Made by a program: the position numbers and the translations under genes | Part shown: positions 34,397 to 42,559 of the stretch, piece after piece | Layout of the letters: each line of letters starts with the position of its first letter | Position numbering within the stretch: the stretch's first letter is position 1 | From: Eubacterium sp. | GTDB taxonomy: Bacteria; Bacillota; Clostridia; Lachnospirales; Lachnospiraceae | Assembly (NCBI GenBank): GCA_024681515.1 | Contig: JAILAR010000026.1 | Span: forward strand, 72,799 to 135,302 | DNA: 62,504 nucleotides | Direction of reading: 5' to 3' | The notes under the pieces: generated by a model | What the model was told of the DNA's origin: nothing | Seen by the model: the letters and a program-made list of their open reading frames with translations, nothing else | The model's database searches: none

Positions 34397-35584
34397 ATGG
34401 ATAAGAAATATATGCGCAGCAGGAATACAGCCGACATCAACCGGGTATCTGCCCGGTGTCTTCGCGTGGTTGTATATTTTCTTGCTGTTTTTTATGCCTA
34501 TCTTCTGATCCTGAAGGATTACAATATGTGGATCCTCTCGGTCAGTTTCGGTGCGGCTGTGATATTTGCCCTGATTCCGGCAATCATGATCAGTGTATTC
34601 AAGCTGGAGAGCAGGAAACTTACACAACATGTGATGCTCTGGTGTACGGTGATCGTCTCCGTGATCCTGATCACGGAGCTGAACTATTCAGGGTATCCGT
34701 TTATTATGTTCCCGCTGCTTTTGGCGTCGCTCTATTATAACCGGACCTTTGTATTATACGCTTCCCTGCTTATGAACGCCGGTATCCTTGCATCTGCAGT
34801 GGTGCAGATCGAGATCCCGGATATCGTGCTGAATCCGATCTTTTACGAGTATGATGCCCGATTTGCGGAAATGATCATTCCGCTGATCATGATCGAGATC
34901 ACCATGTCCTTCGTGGCTTTCTTTATCGTGGACCGGAATTCGCTGATGATCGATAAATACATCGATTCTGCCGCCACAATGCGGGAAAATGAGAACTATT
35001 TAATCTATGCTTTTTCGGAGATCAGTGAGAATAAGTCCAAGGAAACCGGCGAGCATATCCGACGTGTGGCTGAATACATGAAAGTGCTTGGACTTGCTTC
35101 CGGTTTTGACCGGGAATACTGTGAGAAACTGGCGGCTGGTGCCATGATGCATGATATCGGGAAGCTGATGATCCCGGAGGAAATACTGGACAAGCCTTCC
35201 AGGCTGACGGATGATGAATATCAGATCATGAAAAACCATGTTCTGTATGGCGAAGCACTTTTGAAAGACTGTCCCGGCGAGATCATGCGGATCGCGTCTA
35301 TTCTGGCGAAGGAACATCATGAACGCTGGGATGGAAAGGGGTATCTGGGAATGAAAGGACAGGAGATCGCCTATATTTCCAGATTGATCTCCGTATGCGA
35401 TGTGTTTGATGCACTGACCACGGCTCGGTCCTATAAAAAAAGCTGGACGGTGGATGAAGCCTATAATGAGATCGTAAAAAACAGCGGGACGCAGTTTGAT
35501 CCTTCCGTGGTCCGGCTGTTCATAGCGAAATTTGACGAATTCCGGGAGATCCATGACCGGATCCCGGACAAGAAAATATATTGA
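34397..35584 (+). CDS. Membrane HD-GYP domain phosphodiesterase-like protein
   Basis: The 395-residue protein has about five or six membrane segments in the first 190 residues, then an HD-GYP domain. Visible are GEHIRRVAEYM, the HD pair MMHDIGKLMIP (about residue 255), NHVLYGEALL, EHHERWDGKGY and ISVCDVFDALTTARSYK. The metal ligands are present, but the GYP triplet reads GYL and the usual PxGLxG stretch reads LGMKGQE. It may cleave cyclic di-GMP, opposing the cyclase at 3629, or act on another nucleotide. No Shine-Dalgarno sequence precedes ATG 34397; a 15-bp tandem repeat does. Confidence 0.88.
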   Translation: MDKKYMRSRNTADINRVSARCLRVVVYFLAVFYAYLLILKDYNMWILSVSFGAAVIFALIPAIMISVFKLESRKLTQHVMLWCTVIVSVILITELNYSGYPFIMFPLLLASLYYNRTFVLYASLLMNAGILASAVVQIEIPDIVLNPIFYEYDARFAEMIIPLIMIEITMSFVAFFIVDRNSLMIDKYIDSAATMRENENYLIYAFSEISENKSKETGEHIRRVAEYMKVLGLASGFDREYCEKLAAGAMMHDIGKLMIPEEILDKPSRLTDDEYQIMKNHVLYGEALLKDCPGEIMRIASILAKEHHERWDGKGYLGMKGQEIAYISRLISVCDVFDALTTARSYKKSWTVDEAYNEIVKNSGTQFDPSVVRLFIAKFDEFREIHDRIPDKKIY

Positions 35585-35606
35585 ATCGATTAATAGGAGG
35601 CCTGCC

Positions 35607-35939
35607 ATGTTTCGCGTGATGAATGAATACCTTGCGAAAGTTCATCTGGAGATCGATGAACGTTTTTCGCAGAAAATGGATCTCTTTCTCTCGGATCGGA
35701 AAGAGATTGTAAAATACTGCATCAACATCAATTACAACAAGTATGTGGTGGATGTACACCTGAAGAAGTATTCCATCGAAGCAGCGGATAAACTGTTCTG
35801 TGATCTTGCGGCGCAGATTGCTTATCCGTATTCCCATATGTCTCTCCGATATAACGAGGGAGATCAGGTAAGATACCGGTTTGTGACCTGCAATGAAGAG
35901 AAGAGTGCGGTTTATATGGATCTGGTACTCGAAAAATGA
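35607..35939 (+). CDS. Small conserved-looking protein of unknown function
   Basis: The 110-residue soluble protein starts MFRVMNEYLAKVHLEIDER; it mixes charged helices with a few Tyr-rich strands (YCININYNKYVVDVHLKKY) and has no signal peptide, membrane segment or known motif. AGGAGG precedes ATG 35607, 23 bases after the HD-GYP gene, so the two are probably one operon and may share a signalling role. I do not recognise the family. The stop overlaps a terminator. Confidence 0.7.
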   Translation: MFRVMNEYLAKVHLEIDERFSQKMDLFLSDRKEIVKYCININYNKYVVDVHLKKYSIEAADKLFCDLAAQIAYPYSHMSLRYNEGDQVRYRFVTCNEEKSAVYMDLVLEK

Positions 35940-35972
35940 GGGAATTCCAATTAAGGAATCCCCTCATTTTTT
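35932..35972. terminator. Bidirectional terminator between the 35607 gene and lexA
   Basis: AAAAATGAGGGAATTCC and GGAATCCCCTCATTTTTT form a stem flanked by A's on the left and T's on the right, so it can end transcription from both the plus-strand operon and the convergent lexA gene. Confidence 0.88.
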
Positions 35973-36013
35973 AGTGATTTTGAATTGAATGCAAATAAAT
36001 AATGTGGTTATTA

Positions 36014-36643
36014 TTATCGGAGAACCCGGAATACACCAACCACGCGTCCGAGAATCTGGCAGTCCGGAACGATAATGGGTTCCATGGTATCATTCTCAGG
36101 CTGAAGCCGAATCTGATTCAGCTCTTTATAAAATGTTTTTACGGTCGCGGAATCATCAACCAAAGCAACGACGATATCTCCGTTTCGGGCAACGTTGGTC
36201 TGTTCCACGATCAGAAGATCCCTGTCAAAAATGCCGACATTAATCATACTGTCACCCTTGACACGAAGCATAAAACATTCTCCGCTCGGAAGATATTCCG
36301 GCAGAAGAGGAATATAATTCTCTATGTTTTCCGTTGCCAGGATTGGCTGCCCTGCGGCAACCTGACCGAGAAGCGGCACATTCACGACTTCTCTTCGGGA
36401 CAGGTTGAAATCATCATCACCAACAATCTCGAGAGTACGGGGCTTCGTAGGATCTCTTCGTATGTAGCCTTTCTTTTCCAATGTATTCAGCTGGGAGTGT
36501 ACGGAAGAAGTAGAACTGAGGTTCACTGCATCACAGATCTCACGAACAGAAGGCGGATAGCCCTTCGAAAGAATGCACTGTTTGATAAAATCCATGATCT
36601 CTTTCTGCTTTGAAGAAAGCTTTGGTTTTTCTGAATAACTCAT
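36014..36643 (-). CDS. lexA: LexA repressor
   Basis: SOS regulator of 209 residues: an N-terminal winged helix (KQKEIMDFIKQCILSKGYPPSVREI), a linker with the self-cleavage site Ala-Gly in GQVAAGQPI, and the S24 peptidase domain with catalytic Ser in VKGDSMINVGI and Lys in DSATVKTFYKEL. It is the only regulator on the minus strand here. The ribosome site on its strand is CAGGAGA, eleven bases before the ATG. An SOS box lies in its promoter, so it is autoregulated. Confidence 0.97.
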   Translation of the reverse strand: MSYSEKPKLSSKQKEIMDFIKQCILSKGYPPSVREICDAVNLSSTSSVHSQLNTLEKKGYIRRDPTKPRTLEIVGDDDFNLSRREVVNVPLLGQVAAGQPILATENIENYIPLLPEYLPSGECFMLRVKGDSMINVGIFDRDLLIVEQTNVARNGDIVVALVDDSATVKTFYKELNQIRLQPENDTMEPIIVPDCQILGRVVGVFRVLR

Positions 36644-36748
36644 ATCCGGCGGTCTCCTGAAAAATATAAATTATAAATAATAAAACTGCTAATATGATGG
36701 AAATCATAATCAAGATATCTTTATCAAGATATTTCTTTTTCATATGGG

Positions 36749-36777
36749 AGTATAACATATTTGAAATGGAAATGCAA
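36749..36777 (-). promoter_or_regulatory. Predicted lexA promoter
   Basis: On the minus strand: TTGCAT (36777-36772), 17 bases, TATACT (36754-36749). The leader to lexA is about 100 bases. The SOS box overlaps the -35. Confidence 0.75.
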
Positions 36778-36787
36778 ACAAATGTTC
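36776..36787 (-). promoter_or_regulatory. SOS (LexA) operator
   Basis: GAAC-ATTT-GTTT on the minus strand, one base away from the Firmicutes consensus GAAC-N4-GTTC, with ATTT in the spacer as in strong B. subtilis boxes. It overlaps the -35 of the lexA promoter. Confidence 0.75.
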
Positions 36788-36991
36788 TGAAAAACGAAAA
36801 TTTTTTGCATTTTTTTGGATTGATTTTGTTAAATCAATTGTATTTATGAAATATAATATTTGCCAAATTAATCATGTTGCCTGTTGCACGTTATGCAGTG
36901 TTTTGTTAGAATAATGAGGAGTGTGGGTGATCTTTGGGGGAAGATCATGCTCGATTATTCATTTTATTAAATTTTATGGAGAGTGTTACAT
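36788..36991. promoter_or_regulatory. Intergenic region between lexA and the 36992 gene: palindrome and plus-strand promoter
   Basis: AT-rich and gene-free. TTGATTT/AAATCAA forms a 7-bp palindrome with a TGTT centre at 36820-36837. A likely plus-strand promoter has TTGCAC at 36884-36889, 17 bases and TAGAAT at 36907-36912. ATCTTTGGGGGAAGAT around 36930 can form a small hairpin in the leader. Confidence 0.6.
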
Positions 36992-38323
36992 ATGTGGGTA
37001 TGCCTGAATTGTAAAAATGACAACAGGGATAAGGATGAGATCTGTGCTTTTTGCGGGACGTCCCGTGATCTGATTCAACCTGACATGATGGTCGCGGAGG
37101 AAGGAAGAAAACGTGCGAAAAAGGTCCAGAGCATAGATCTGATGGATCTGGGCAAAGAGCAAACGCCGTATACGGAGAATCTTCGTGCGAAAAAGACGTC
37201 CCCCGCCGATCCGGCAGAAACAGATGTTCTTCGGTTCCGTTCGGAAGAGGAAACGGATGACTATGACGATTCCATGGAGGCAACGGTTGTCCTCAGCAAT
37301 CCGGATGATCCGTCCGGAACGGATGTAAGTCGGGAACCGCTGAAACCCAGAAAACAGAAGAAAGTTGATACGACAACTGCGGCAATTACGTCCAAAGACG
37401 CGGTATCTGCGTCCGGAAATGCGTCTTCCGCAGCCGGAAAAGGAACTTCCACACCCGGAAATGCAACATCTGCATCCGGAAGGGCAGCTTCCTCTGTGGA
37501 TAGCGGTTCCGATGCAGGTGCTGATCCCATATCCCCGGCTGGCTCCGGAAGACCGGAAAGGGATCCTGAAGCAGAAGAACTGGCCAGAAAAAAAGAGGAA
37601 AAGGCAAAGATGATCCGGATCGCCATCGGAGCGGCCGTTGTATCGGCTATCGCACTTCTCCTGATCCTGCTTCTTCCGAAAAACGATACAGAGCGTCAGG
37701 AGAATACGGCAACAACTGCGGCCCAGCCGGCCACATCTTCTTTTACAGCAACCACCGAGGCGCCGACCACAGAGAAGATCACCGAGCCGGATACAGAAAA
37801 GGTGACAGAAAAAGCAACTGAGGTGATCAAAGAGGGTTGGGTCGAGATCGACGGCAAGACCTATTATTACAAAGAGAAAAATGTGGCGGCAACCGGATGG
37901 ACGGAATATTCCGGCGTGTGGTACTATTTCAATTCCATGGGCGTCATGCAGACCGGATGGCTCACGGATAAAAATCAGAAATATTATCTGGATGAACGTG
38001 GCGTTATGGCCGTCGGGTGGCTGGAACTGGACGGAAAGTATTATTACTTTAACGAAAAAGGACAGATGCAGACCGGATGGCAGGAGATCGAAGGCGCAAA
38101 GTATTATTTCCGTGCGGATGGTACAAATGTCACGGAAGAGTGGGTAGACGGTCTCTGGCTTGAAAAGAACGGAAGACAGATCTACGAATACAAGGGAGAG
38201 TTCCACGAGGATGAGAAGGGCAAGTGGTTCGGGGATGAATCCGGGTGGTTCGCAAAGAACCGGAAACTGACCATCGACGGTGTGGAATACGAGTTTGATA
38301 AGAAAGGCTATCTTGTAAATTGA
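36992..38323 (+). CDS. Zinc-ribbon membrane protein with extracellular wall-binding repeats
   Basis: The 443-residue protein has an N-terminal zinc ribbon (CLNC at residues 4-7, CAFC near 19-22) and a long linker, acidic then rich in Ser, Ala and Gly with about six repeats of the type SASGNA. One membrane helix (about 206-228) follows, then a Thr/Glu-rich stalk and five or so GW...YYF wall-binding repeats (about 285-380) with a divergent end. Topology is predicted zinc ribbon inside, repeats outside, which would tie a cytoplasmic partner to the wall. The repeats are similar to those of the NlpC/P60 protein at 26504. ATG 36992 has GGAGAG upstream. Confidence 0.82.
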   Translation: MWVCLNCKNDNRDKDEICAFCGTSRDLIQPDMMVAEEGRKRAKKVQSIDLMDLGKEQTPYTENLRAKKTSPADPAETDVLRFRSEEETDDYDDSMEATVVLSNPDDPSGTDVSREPLKPRKQKKVDTTTAAITSKDAVSASGNASSAAGKGTSTPGNATSASGRAASSVDSGSDAGADPISPAGSGRPERDPEAEELARKKEEKAKMIRIAIGAAVVSAIALLLILLLPKNDTERQENTATTAAQPATSSFTATTEAPTTEKITEPDTEKVTEKATEVIKEGWVEIDGKTYYYKEKNVAATGWTEYSGVWYYFNSMGVMQTGWLTDKNQKYYLDERGVMAVGWLELDGKYYYFNEKGQMQTGWQEIEGAKYYFRADGTNVTEEWVDGLWLEKNGRQIYEYKGEFHEDEKGKWFGDESGWFAKNRKLTIDGVEYEFDKKGYLVN

Positions 38324-38338
38324 TTTGCAGGACGAATG

Positions 38339-38386
38339 AAACGGCATTGGTCTTTGCCCCGGGGCAGAGATCATGGCCGTTTTCTT
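38339..38386 (+). terminator. Terminator after the 36992 gene
   Basis: AAACGGC pairs with GCCGTTT on the outside, and TGCCCC/GGGGCA lies inside, followed by TTTCTTT. Confidence 0.85.
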
Positions 38387-38454
38387 TGTGCGGGACTACG
38401 AAAAATATTGCAAAAATGCATAAAATATAAGTAAAAACAATAATAAAGAAAAAC

Positions 38455-38483
38455 TTGAAACTACCGGACATTTGCATTATCAT
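38455..38483 (+). promoter_or_regulatory. Candidate promoter of the his operon
   Basis: TTGAAA at 38455-38460, 17 bases, TATCAT at 38478-38483. The leader to hisZ is about 60 bases; no T-box or His-codon leader peptide is seen. Confidence 0.5.
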
Positions 38484-38552
38484 ATAGATATCTCTGTGCG
38501 AGAGTGAAATACCAGGAAAAATATAGTAGTAATTATCAGGAGAATACAGGCT

Positions 38553-39821
38553 ATGAAGGAAACCTTGCTGCATACGCCGGAGGGTGTGCGAGACATTTAC
38601 GGTGATGAGTGCCGTCAGCGCAATCAGCTGCTTCGGAATATTCATCATGTACTGCACCTCTACAGCTATCATGATATCGAAACACCCAGTTTCGAGTATT
38701 TCAATATCTTTAATATGGAAAAAGGTTCCGCCCACTCCAACGAAATGTATAAGTTCTTTGACCGGAACAACAATACATTGGTGCTCCGGCCGGATTTTAC
38801 CCCCAGTGTGGCCAGATGCGTCGCAAAGTATTATGTGGATGAGGAACTCCCTATCCGGCTTTGCTACGAAGGTACTACTTACAGGAACGTACTGCAGCAT
38901 CAGGGCAAGAGAAATGAATCCATGCAGATCGGCTGTGAGCTGATCAACGATGATTCCTCCGCGGCGGATGCGGAAATGATCTCCTGCGTGATCGATGCCA
39001 TCAAATCCTCGGGTCTGACGGAATTTCAGGTGGCCATAGGGCAGGTGGAGTTTTTCATGGGCCTGATGGAAGAGGCAGGAGCTTCAAAAGAGGAAGAGGA
39101 GACAATCCGTGATTTTATTCAGATCCGGAATTTCTTCGGCCTGTCAGAGTATGTGGAGCATCTGGATATCCCCGCAAAAACAGCAAACGCACTTCGCCGG
39201 TTCGACCAGCTCTTCGGAAATCAGGAAGCGCTGGATCTGGCGGAAAGCTTTACGGATAACCACCGCGCCCTGGAAGCGATCGAACGTCTTCGCAAGGTAT
39301 ATGCGGCAGTTTCCTATTATGGTTATGAGAACTATATCGGCATCGATCTCGGTATGCTGAATGCAAATGATTATTATACAGGGATCGTTTTCAGCGGTTA
39401 CACCTACGGAACCGGTGCTGCCATTGCCAAGGGCGGAAGATATAACGCCCTTCTGCAGCAGTTTGGCAAGGATGCTCCGTCCATCGGGTTTGCCATCGAT
39501 CTGGATGAAATGATGACGGCTCTGTCCCGCCAGCAGATCCTGCCGGACAGTCCGGTAGATCGCACGCTGGTCATATATCCGGTGGAGAATCAGGAATCCG
39601 CTGTCATGCTCGGAAAGCGGCTTCGCACGGCCGGCGTGAAGACGGAACTGATCCGGAAGTCCACACGCCATGCACTTACCGAGTATCTGACCTATGCGGA
39701 CCGGAACCGGGTCAAGACCGTATATTTCTTCCTGTCCAGTGACCGCATTCTGGTCTGCGACAGACTGAAGAAGACACAGAAGGAAATGAACTATTCAGAG
39801 ATCAAAGAGGAGGATTTTTAA
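38553..39821 (+). CDS. hisZ: ATP phosphoribosyltransferase regulatory subunit
   Basis: The 422-residue histidyl-tRNA-synthetase-like protein combines with short HisG to form the first enzyme of histidine synthesis. It shows the class II synthetase core ([46 protein letters not shown]) and a C-terminal domain like the anticodon-binding fold. It differs from HisS in its looser motif 3 region, and it lies before hisG, which supports the call. AGGAGAA precedes the ATG. The stop overlaps the hisG start (TAATG). Confidence 0.95.
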   Translation: MKETLLHTPEGVRDIYGDECRQRNQLLRNIHHVLHLYSYHDIETPSFEYFNIFNMEKGSAHSNEMYKFFDRNNNTLVLRPDFTPSVARCVAKYYVDEELPIRLCYEGTTYRNVLQHQGKRNESMQIGCELINDDSSAADAEMISCVIDAIKSSGLTEFQVAIGQVEFFMGLMEEAGASKEEEETIRDFIQIRNFFGLSEYVEHLDIPAKTANALRRFDQLFGNQEALDLAESFTDNHRALEAIERLRKVYAAVSYYGYENYIGIDLGMLNANDYYTGIVFSGYTYGTGAAIAKGGRYNALLQQFGKDAPSIGFAIDLDEMMTALSRQQILPDSPVDRTLVIYPVENQESAVMLGKRLRTAGVKTELIRKSTRHALTEYLTYADRNRVKTVYFFLSSDRILVCDRLKKTQKEMNYSEIKEEDF

Positions 39822-40471
39822 TGCGTTATCTGACATTTGCCCTGGCAAAGGGAAGACTGGCAAAAAAATCCATGGCTCTCTTTGAGAAGATCGGGATCAC
39901 CTGTGAAGAGATGAAGGAGCCGGGTACCCGAAAGCTGATCTTCACAAATGAAGAACTGGGCTTTCGGTTCTTCCTGTCCAAACCCAGCGATGTTCCGACT
40001 TATGTGGAATACGGAGTTGCCGACATCGGCGTGGTGGGAAAGGATACTCTGCTGGAAGAAAACCGGAATCTTTATGAAGTGCTGGATCTGGGCTACGGTG
40101 CCTGCCGGATGTGTGTCTGCGGACCGGAGAGTGCCAGAGAGCTTCTGAAGCGAAATGAGATCATCCGGGTGGCTTCCAAGTATCCCAATATCGCACAGAA
40201 CTATTTCAGAAATAAAAAGAATCAGAGCGTGGAAGTGATCAAACTGAACGGCTCCGTAGAGCTGGCACCCATCGTCGGCCTGGCAGATGTCATCGTGGAT
40301 ATCGTTGAAACCGGTTCCACCCTGAAGGAGAACGGACTGACGGTTCTGGAGACCGTCTGCGACCTGTCTGCCCGGATCGTCGTGAACCAGGTGAGTCTGA
40401 AAATGGAGCATGCACGGATCCGCCGCTTCCTGACGGATGTGGCAGAAGCCCTGCAGGCGGAAGAAGACTAA
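39821..40471 (+). CDS. hisG: ATP phosphoribosyltransferase, short catalytic subunit
   Basis: First committed step of histidine synthesis, condensing ATP with phosphoribosyl diphosphate. The 216 residues match the short form that needs His[30 protein letters not shown], and the PRPP-binding [14 protein letters not shown]. The C-terminal regulatory domain of long HisG is absent. It overlaps hisZ by one base. Confidence 0.97.
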   Translation: MRYLTFALAKGRLAKKSMALFEKIGITCEEMKEPGTRKLIFTNEELGFRFFLSKPSDVPTYVEYGVADIGVVGKDTLLEENRNLYEVLDLGYGACRMCVCGPESARELLKRNEIIRVASKYPNIAQNYFRNKKNQSVEVIKLNGSVELAPIVGLADVIVDIVETGSTLKENGLTVLETVCDLSARIVVNQVSLKMEHARIRRFLTDVAEALQAEED

Positions 40472-40513
40472 GCACGGACTCAAAACAGAAATGTACGTAG
40501 ATAAAACGCAAAA

Positions 40514-40570
40514 TACGTGCGTAGTGATGATCTCACGGAGCACGTAAGCGCGAAGTGTGGAATAGAAAGG
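40514..40570 (+). repeat. Interspersed hairpin repeat, full-length copy before hisD
   Basis: TACGTGCGTAG, then TGATGATCT, CACGGAGCAC, a GTAA loop, GCGCGAAGTGTGG and AATAGAAAGG. Compared with the copy at 7111-7163, the outer pair TAC/GTA has become CAC/GTG, a compensatory change. The final AAAGG is the ribosome site of hisD. Confidence 0.75.
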
Positions 40571-40580
40571 ATTTTCTGAT

Positions 40581-41873
40581 ATGAGAATCATTAAACTGAC
40601 CGGTGAGACGAGAGCAAACCTGCTTTCGGATCTTATCAAACGCAGCCCCGACGATTACGGCCCGTATGAAGCCACTGTCAAGGAGATCGTTGCCGACGTT
40701 CATAAGCGCGGCGATGAAGCTGTACTGGACTATACAGCAAAGTTCGACAAGGCAGATCTTACTCCCGAGACCATGCGTGTCACGGAAGCAGAGATCGAAG
40801 AGGCTTACGCCGCAGTGGATCCGAAACTTCTGGACGTGATCCGCAAAGCGATCAAAAACATTGAAGAATATCATGAGCTGCAAAAGAGGAACAGCTGGAT
40901 CACTACGAAGCCGGACGGAACTGTCCTCGGACAGAAGATCGCACCGGTTGAGTATGCAGGAGTCTATGTCCCCGGCGGAAAAGCAGCTTATCCCTCCACC
41001 GTTCTCATGAATGTGGTACCTGCCAGAGTAGCAGGGGTTCCCCACATCGTCATGACTACCCCCTGCAATGCACAGGGCAAGGTCTATCCGAATACTCTGG
41101 TGGCGGCAAAGGAAGCCGGTGTTACGGAGATCTACAAATGCGGCGGCGCACAGGCTATCGCGGCACTGGCATACGGAACCGCGACCATCCCGAAGGTGGA
41201 TAAGATCGTGGGCCCCGGAAATATTTTCGTGGCCATCGCTAAACGGGTGGTCTTCGGACATGTAAGCATCGATTCCATCGCCGGTCCCAGTGAGATTTTA
41301 GTACTGGCGGACGAAACCGCAACCCCGAAATATGTTGCGGCTGACCTTCTGTCCCAGGCAGAGCATGACGAACTTGCTTCTGCGATCCTGGTGACCACCA
41401 GCGAAGATCTGGCCAAGCAGGTTTCCGACTGGACGGATAAATTTACCGCAGAACTGGAAAGAAAAGAGATCATTCAGAAATCTCTGGATAATTTCGGATA
41501 TATCCTTGTGGCAGAAACTATGGAAGATGCGATCGAGACTGCAAATACTATCGCACCGGAGCATCTGGAGGTCCTGACGAAGGATCCCTTCCAGACCATG
41601 ACAAAGATCCGCAATGCAGGTGCCATCTTCCTCGGAGAATACTCCTCCGAACCTTTGGGTGATTATTTCGCAGGTCCGAACCATGTGCTTCCGACCAACG
41701 GAACTGCACGGTTCTTCTCACCTCTGGGTGTGGATGATTTCGTAAAGAAATCCAGTATCATCAGCTATTCCAGAAAGGCACTGGAAGCCGTTCATACGGA
41801 TATCGAGACCTTCGCAAAGTCCGAAGGCCTGACGGCACACGCAAACTCCATCAAAGTTCGATTCGATGACTGA
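40581..41873 (+). CDS. hisD: histidinol dehydrogenase
   Basis: Last two oxidations of histidine synthesis, histidinol to histidine with NAD. The 430-residue protein has PVEYAGVYVPGGKAAYPS, the KCGGAQAIAALAYGT segment, the GPGNIFVAIAKR block and the catalytic DLLSQAEHDELA region. The zinc ligands lie in LSQAEHD and SSEPLGDYFAGPNHVLPT. Length is typical. It is spaced 110 bases from hisG, with an interspersed repeat between them. Confidence 0.97.
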   Translation: MRIIKLTGETRANLLSDLIKRSPDDYGPYEATVKEIVADVHKRGDEAVLDYTAKFDKADLTPETMRVTEAEIEEAYAAVDPKLLDVIRKAIKNIEEYHELQKRNSWITTKPDGTVLGQKIAPVEYAGVYVPGGKAAYPSTVLMNVVPARVAGVPHIVMTTPCNAQGKVYPNTLVAAKEAGVTEIYKCGGAQAIAALAYGTATIPKVDKIVGPGNIFVAIAKRVVFGHVSIDSIAGPSEILVLADETATPKYVAADLLSQAEHDELASAILVTTSEDLAKQVSDWTDKFTAELERKEIIQKSLDNFGYILVAETMEDAIETANTIAPEHLEVLTKDPFQTMTKIRNAGAIFLGEYSSEPLGDYFAGPNHVLPTNGTARFFSPLGVDDFVKKSSIISYSRKALEAVHTDIETFAKSEGLTAHANSIKVRFDD

Positions 41874-41939
41874 TCCGGACGGATAAGACATTCAGAAAAA
41901 CAGTCAGAAAACATGTAATGTTTACGGGAGGAAGTACAA

Positions 41940-42533
41940 ATGGACGAAAGAAAGAGTTCCATCGCAAGAACAACCAGCGAGACAGACATTTCTCTGGCTC
42001 TGAATCTTGACGGCTCCGGTGTTGCAAGTGTCGATACCGGGATCGGATTCTTTGATCATATGCTGAAAAGCTTCGCAAAGCACGGATTCTTTGATATGAG
42101 TCTGGTAGCAAAGGGTGATCTGTATGTGGACAGCCACCACACGATCGAAGATACCGGCATCGTCCTCGGACGCGCTATCAAGGAAGCAGTGGGAGACAAG
42201 GCAGGCATCCGCCGGTATGCATCCTTTACGATGCCCATGGATGATGCGCTGATCCTGTGCGCCGTGGATCTGTCCGGACGTCCGTATCTGTCCTACGATC
42301 TGGATCTTACGGTTCCGAAGGTTGGATATTTTGATACGGAAATGGTGAAGGAATTCTTCTATGCCGTATCCTACGCCGGAGAGATGAACCTGCACTTAAA
42401 GCAGCTGTCCGGATCCAATAACCATCACATCATTGAGGCCGCCTTCAAGGCATTTGCAAATGCGCTCTGCCAGGCTACCCGCATCGATGAACGGCTGAAG
42501 GGCGAGATCCTTTCTACGAAGGGATCTCTGTAA
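41940..42533 (+). CDS. hisB: imidazoleglycerol-phosphate dehydratase
   Basis: Sixth step of histidine synthesis. The 197-residue monofunctional HisB has [16 protein letters not shown], the manganese ligands in [16 protein letters not shown] and [16 protein letters not shown], and [22 protein letters not shown] precedes the ATG. Confidence 0.97.
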   Translation: MDERKSSIARTTSETDISLALNLDGSGVASVDTGIGFFDHMLKSFAKHGFFDMSLVAKGDLYVDSHHTIEDTGIVLGRAIKEAVGDKAGIRRYASFTMPMDDALILCAVDLSGRPYLSYDLDLTVPKVGYFDTEMVKEFFYAVSYAGEMNLHLKQLSGSNNHHIIEAAFKAFANALCQATRIDERLKGEILSTKGSL

Positions 42534-42559
42534 AGTGTAAAAAACAGGAGGAATGTGTT

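Noticed and set aside
36002-36613. 203-codon plus-strand frame opposite lexA
   Set aside because: Shadow of lexA, which is supported by motifs and by its promoter and SOS box.
36540-36758. Minus-strand frame with a possible membrane helix overlapping the lexA start
   Set aside because: No ribosome site, and it runs through the lexA leader and coding region in another frame. The hydrophobic stretch comes from AT-rich leader sequence.
36986-38374. 462-codon open frame on the minus strand opposite the zinc-ribbon protein
   Set aside because: Low-complexity mirror of the plus-strand repeats.
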